Shown piece by piece: positions 11,875-12,829 of a stretch of 12,829 nt of DNA. Position numbers and translations under genes: made by a program. The notes beneath the pieces were generated by a model. The model had not been told where the DNA came from. It saw only the letters and a list, made by a program, of their open reading frames with translations, and did no database searches. Within the stretch, counting starts at the first letter, position 1; every line of letters starts with the position of its first letter. This DNA is from an uncultured Aquincola sp. (GTDB taxonomy: Bacteria > Pseudomonadota > Gammaproteobacteria > Burkholderiales > Burkholderiaceae). The stretch lies in the NCBI GenBank assembly GCA_937883885.1, contig CAKZXL010000030.1, positions 1 through 12,829 on the forward strand, given 5' to 3'.

Positions 11875-12829
11875 TCAGACCGCACCGCTTTCCTCCGCTG
11901 TCCAAGGTCAACGTGGCCAAGGCACTGGGCGATGCCCATGGCCTGCCGCCCGAAGCCCAGGCCTCGCTGGCCGACGGCTTCCAGCATGGCCAGCAGTTGG
12001 GCTATCGCGAAGGCTACGACCAGGGCCTGCAGCGTGGCCGCGAAGACGGCCAGGCCATCGGCCGCGACGAAGGCCGGCGCCTGGGCGTGCAGGAAGGCCG
12101 CCGCGAGGTGGCTACCCGCTTCGACAAGATGGCGGGCCCGATCGACGCGGTGCTGGCTGCGCTGCAGCAGGCGCAGGCCGACTACCAGACGGCGATGCGT
12201 GAGGAAGTGGTGGACCTGGTGGCCCGCGTGGCCCGCCAGGTGATCCGGTGCGAGCTGGCGCTGCAGCCGGCGCAGCTGCTGCACCTGGTGGACGAGACCC
12301 TGGCCACCATGCCGCCGCCGCACGACAACGTGCAGGTGCACCTGAACCCCGAAGACCTGCAGCGCATCCGCGACGTGGACCCGGCCCGTGCCGCCCGCTG
12401 GACGCTGGTGCCCGATGCCCAGCTGGACGCCGGCGAATGCCGCGTGCGTGCCGGCCGCCGCGAAGCCGATGCCGGCTGCCGCCAGCGCCTGGCTGCGTGC
12501 ATGGACCAGGTGCGATCGCAACTCATCGACAACCCGGCGCCGGTGCAGGACGATGCGCCGCTGGCCGCCGAAGTGCCGGTGGTTGCCGCCCCCGTGACCC
12601 CTGCGGTTCCCGTGGCACCGATGGCACCGGCTGCACCGGTCATCGAAGCCGCCGAACCCGCGCCCGCCGCCGCGGCGCCGATGGCCCCGCGGGTTGAAGC
12701 CGAACCCGTCCCAGCCCCCGCCGCACCGCGCAAGAAGGCCACCACCGCCGAAGCGGCAGCGCCCGCACCGGCGGCCAAGCCCGCCGCAAAGTCCGCGGCC
12801 AAGGCCGAGGCCAAGGGGGTGGCCGAGAA
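11871..12829 (+). CDS. fliH: Flagellar export ATPase regulator FliH (3' end beyond window)
   Basis: At least 319 residues, with no stop before the window ends. Residues 36-76 hold eleven glycines spaced exactly every fourth residue (G-x3 repeat), the helix-packing repeat known from FliH. This is followed by a coiled-coil/stalk (about 80-125) and the conserved C-domain (EEVVDLVARVARQVIRCEL, VQVHLNPEDLQRI, then a D-x-x-L-D-A-G-E-C motif at about 182-190), which binds the FliI ATPase. FliH dimers tether FliI to the C ring and restrain its ATPase. Normal FliH is about 230-250 residues and ends near the equivalent of residue 220. Here a long Ala/Pro then Ala/Lys-rich low-complexity tail (about 222-319, with KPAAKSAAKAEAK) follows. 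Only this ATG (first in frame after fliG) is available. fliI and fliJ are expected next. Confidence 0.9.
   Translation, partial: MIRPHRFPPLSKVNVAKALGDAHGLPPEAQASLADGFQHGQQLGYREGYDQGLQRGREDGQAIGRDEGRRLGVQEGRREVATRFDKMAGPIDAVLAALQQAQADYQTAMREEVVDLVARVARQVIRCELALQPAQLLHLVDETLATMPPPHDNVQVHLNPEDLQRIRDVDPARAARWTLVPDAQLDAGECRVRAGRREADAGCRQRLAACMDQVRSQLIDNPAPVQDDAPLAAEVPVVAAPVTPAVPVAPMAPAAPVIEAAEPAPAAAAPMAPRVEAEPVPAPAAPRKKATTAEAAAPAPAAKPAAKSAAKAEAKGVAE

Noticed and set aside
1..12829. CRISPR arrays, tRNA/rRNA genes, insertion sequences, attachment sites
   Set aside because: No regularly spaced repeats, cloverleaf-like sequence, transposase frame or terminal repeats were seen.

Overview
The window is a GC-rich bacterial segment that most resembles a betaproteobacterium of the order Burkholderiales. 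This rests on base composition, on Ala/Pro/Gly-rich proteins and on the gene families present, and the genus cannot be told from the sequence. Most of it (about 1356-12829) is one flagellar type III secretion and basal-body locus arranged as two divergent operons. Reading leftward are fliM, fliN, fliP, fliQ, fliR, flhB, flhA; reading rightward are fliE, fliF, fliG and fliH, which runs off the window edge.

This order (flhA-flhB-fliR-Q-P-N-M back to back with fliE-F-G-H) is that of the lateral / Flag-2 flagellar loci known from Vibrio, Aeromonas and some enterobacteria, not of the usual primary flagellar cluster. Supporting details: fliO and fliL are absent, FliM lacks the N-terminal CheY-binding peptide, FliG has lost the EHPQ motif and the conserved DDR charges of its torque helix, and the FlhB self-cleavage motif is NPEH instead of NPTH. 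The sigma54 activator gene lafK, which sits between the two operons in classical Flag-2 loci, is missing.

In its place is about 1 kb without a convincing gene (roughly 7666-8658), and this is the most interesting part. It holds (i) two sigma28(FliA)-like promoters pointing outward, one per operon, sharing the block GCCGATA-N5-GCAGAC; (ii) a well-formed cyclic-di-GMP-I (GEMM) riboswitch aptamer at about 8012-8117 on the strand of fliEFGH; and (iii) just downstream, two mutually exclusive hairpins followed by a T-rich stretch that could be its expression platform. c-di-GMP is the usual signal for the motile-to-sessile switch, so a c-di-GMP sensor on the leader of the MS-ring/switch operon makes a coherent regulatory picture.

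The left edge (1-1355) is accessory. It has the tail of a probable ccdA antitoxin gene, a ccdB toxin gene with a large in-frame internal deletion, a LysE/RhtB-family amino-acid exporter on the minus strand, and a small DUF3072 protein on the plus strand that converges on flhA. A strong hairpin lies between the DUF3072 gene and flhA.

Working model (inference): the leftward operon supplies the export gate (FlhA, FlhB, FliP, FliQ, FliR) and the lower rotor (FliM, FliN). The rightward operon supplies the MS ring (FliF), rod adaptor (FliE), rotor (FliG) and the ATPase regulator (FliH), probably followed by fliI and fliJ beyond the window. Hook, filament and stator genes are not in view.
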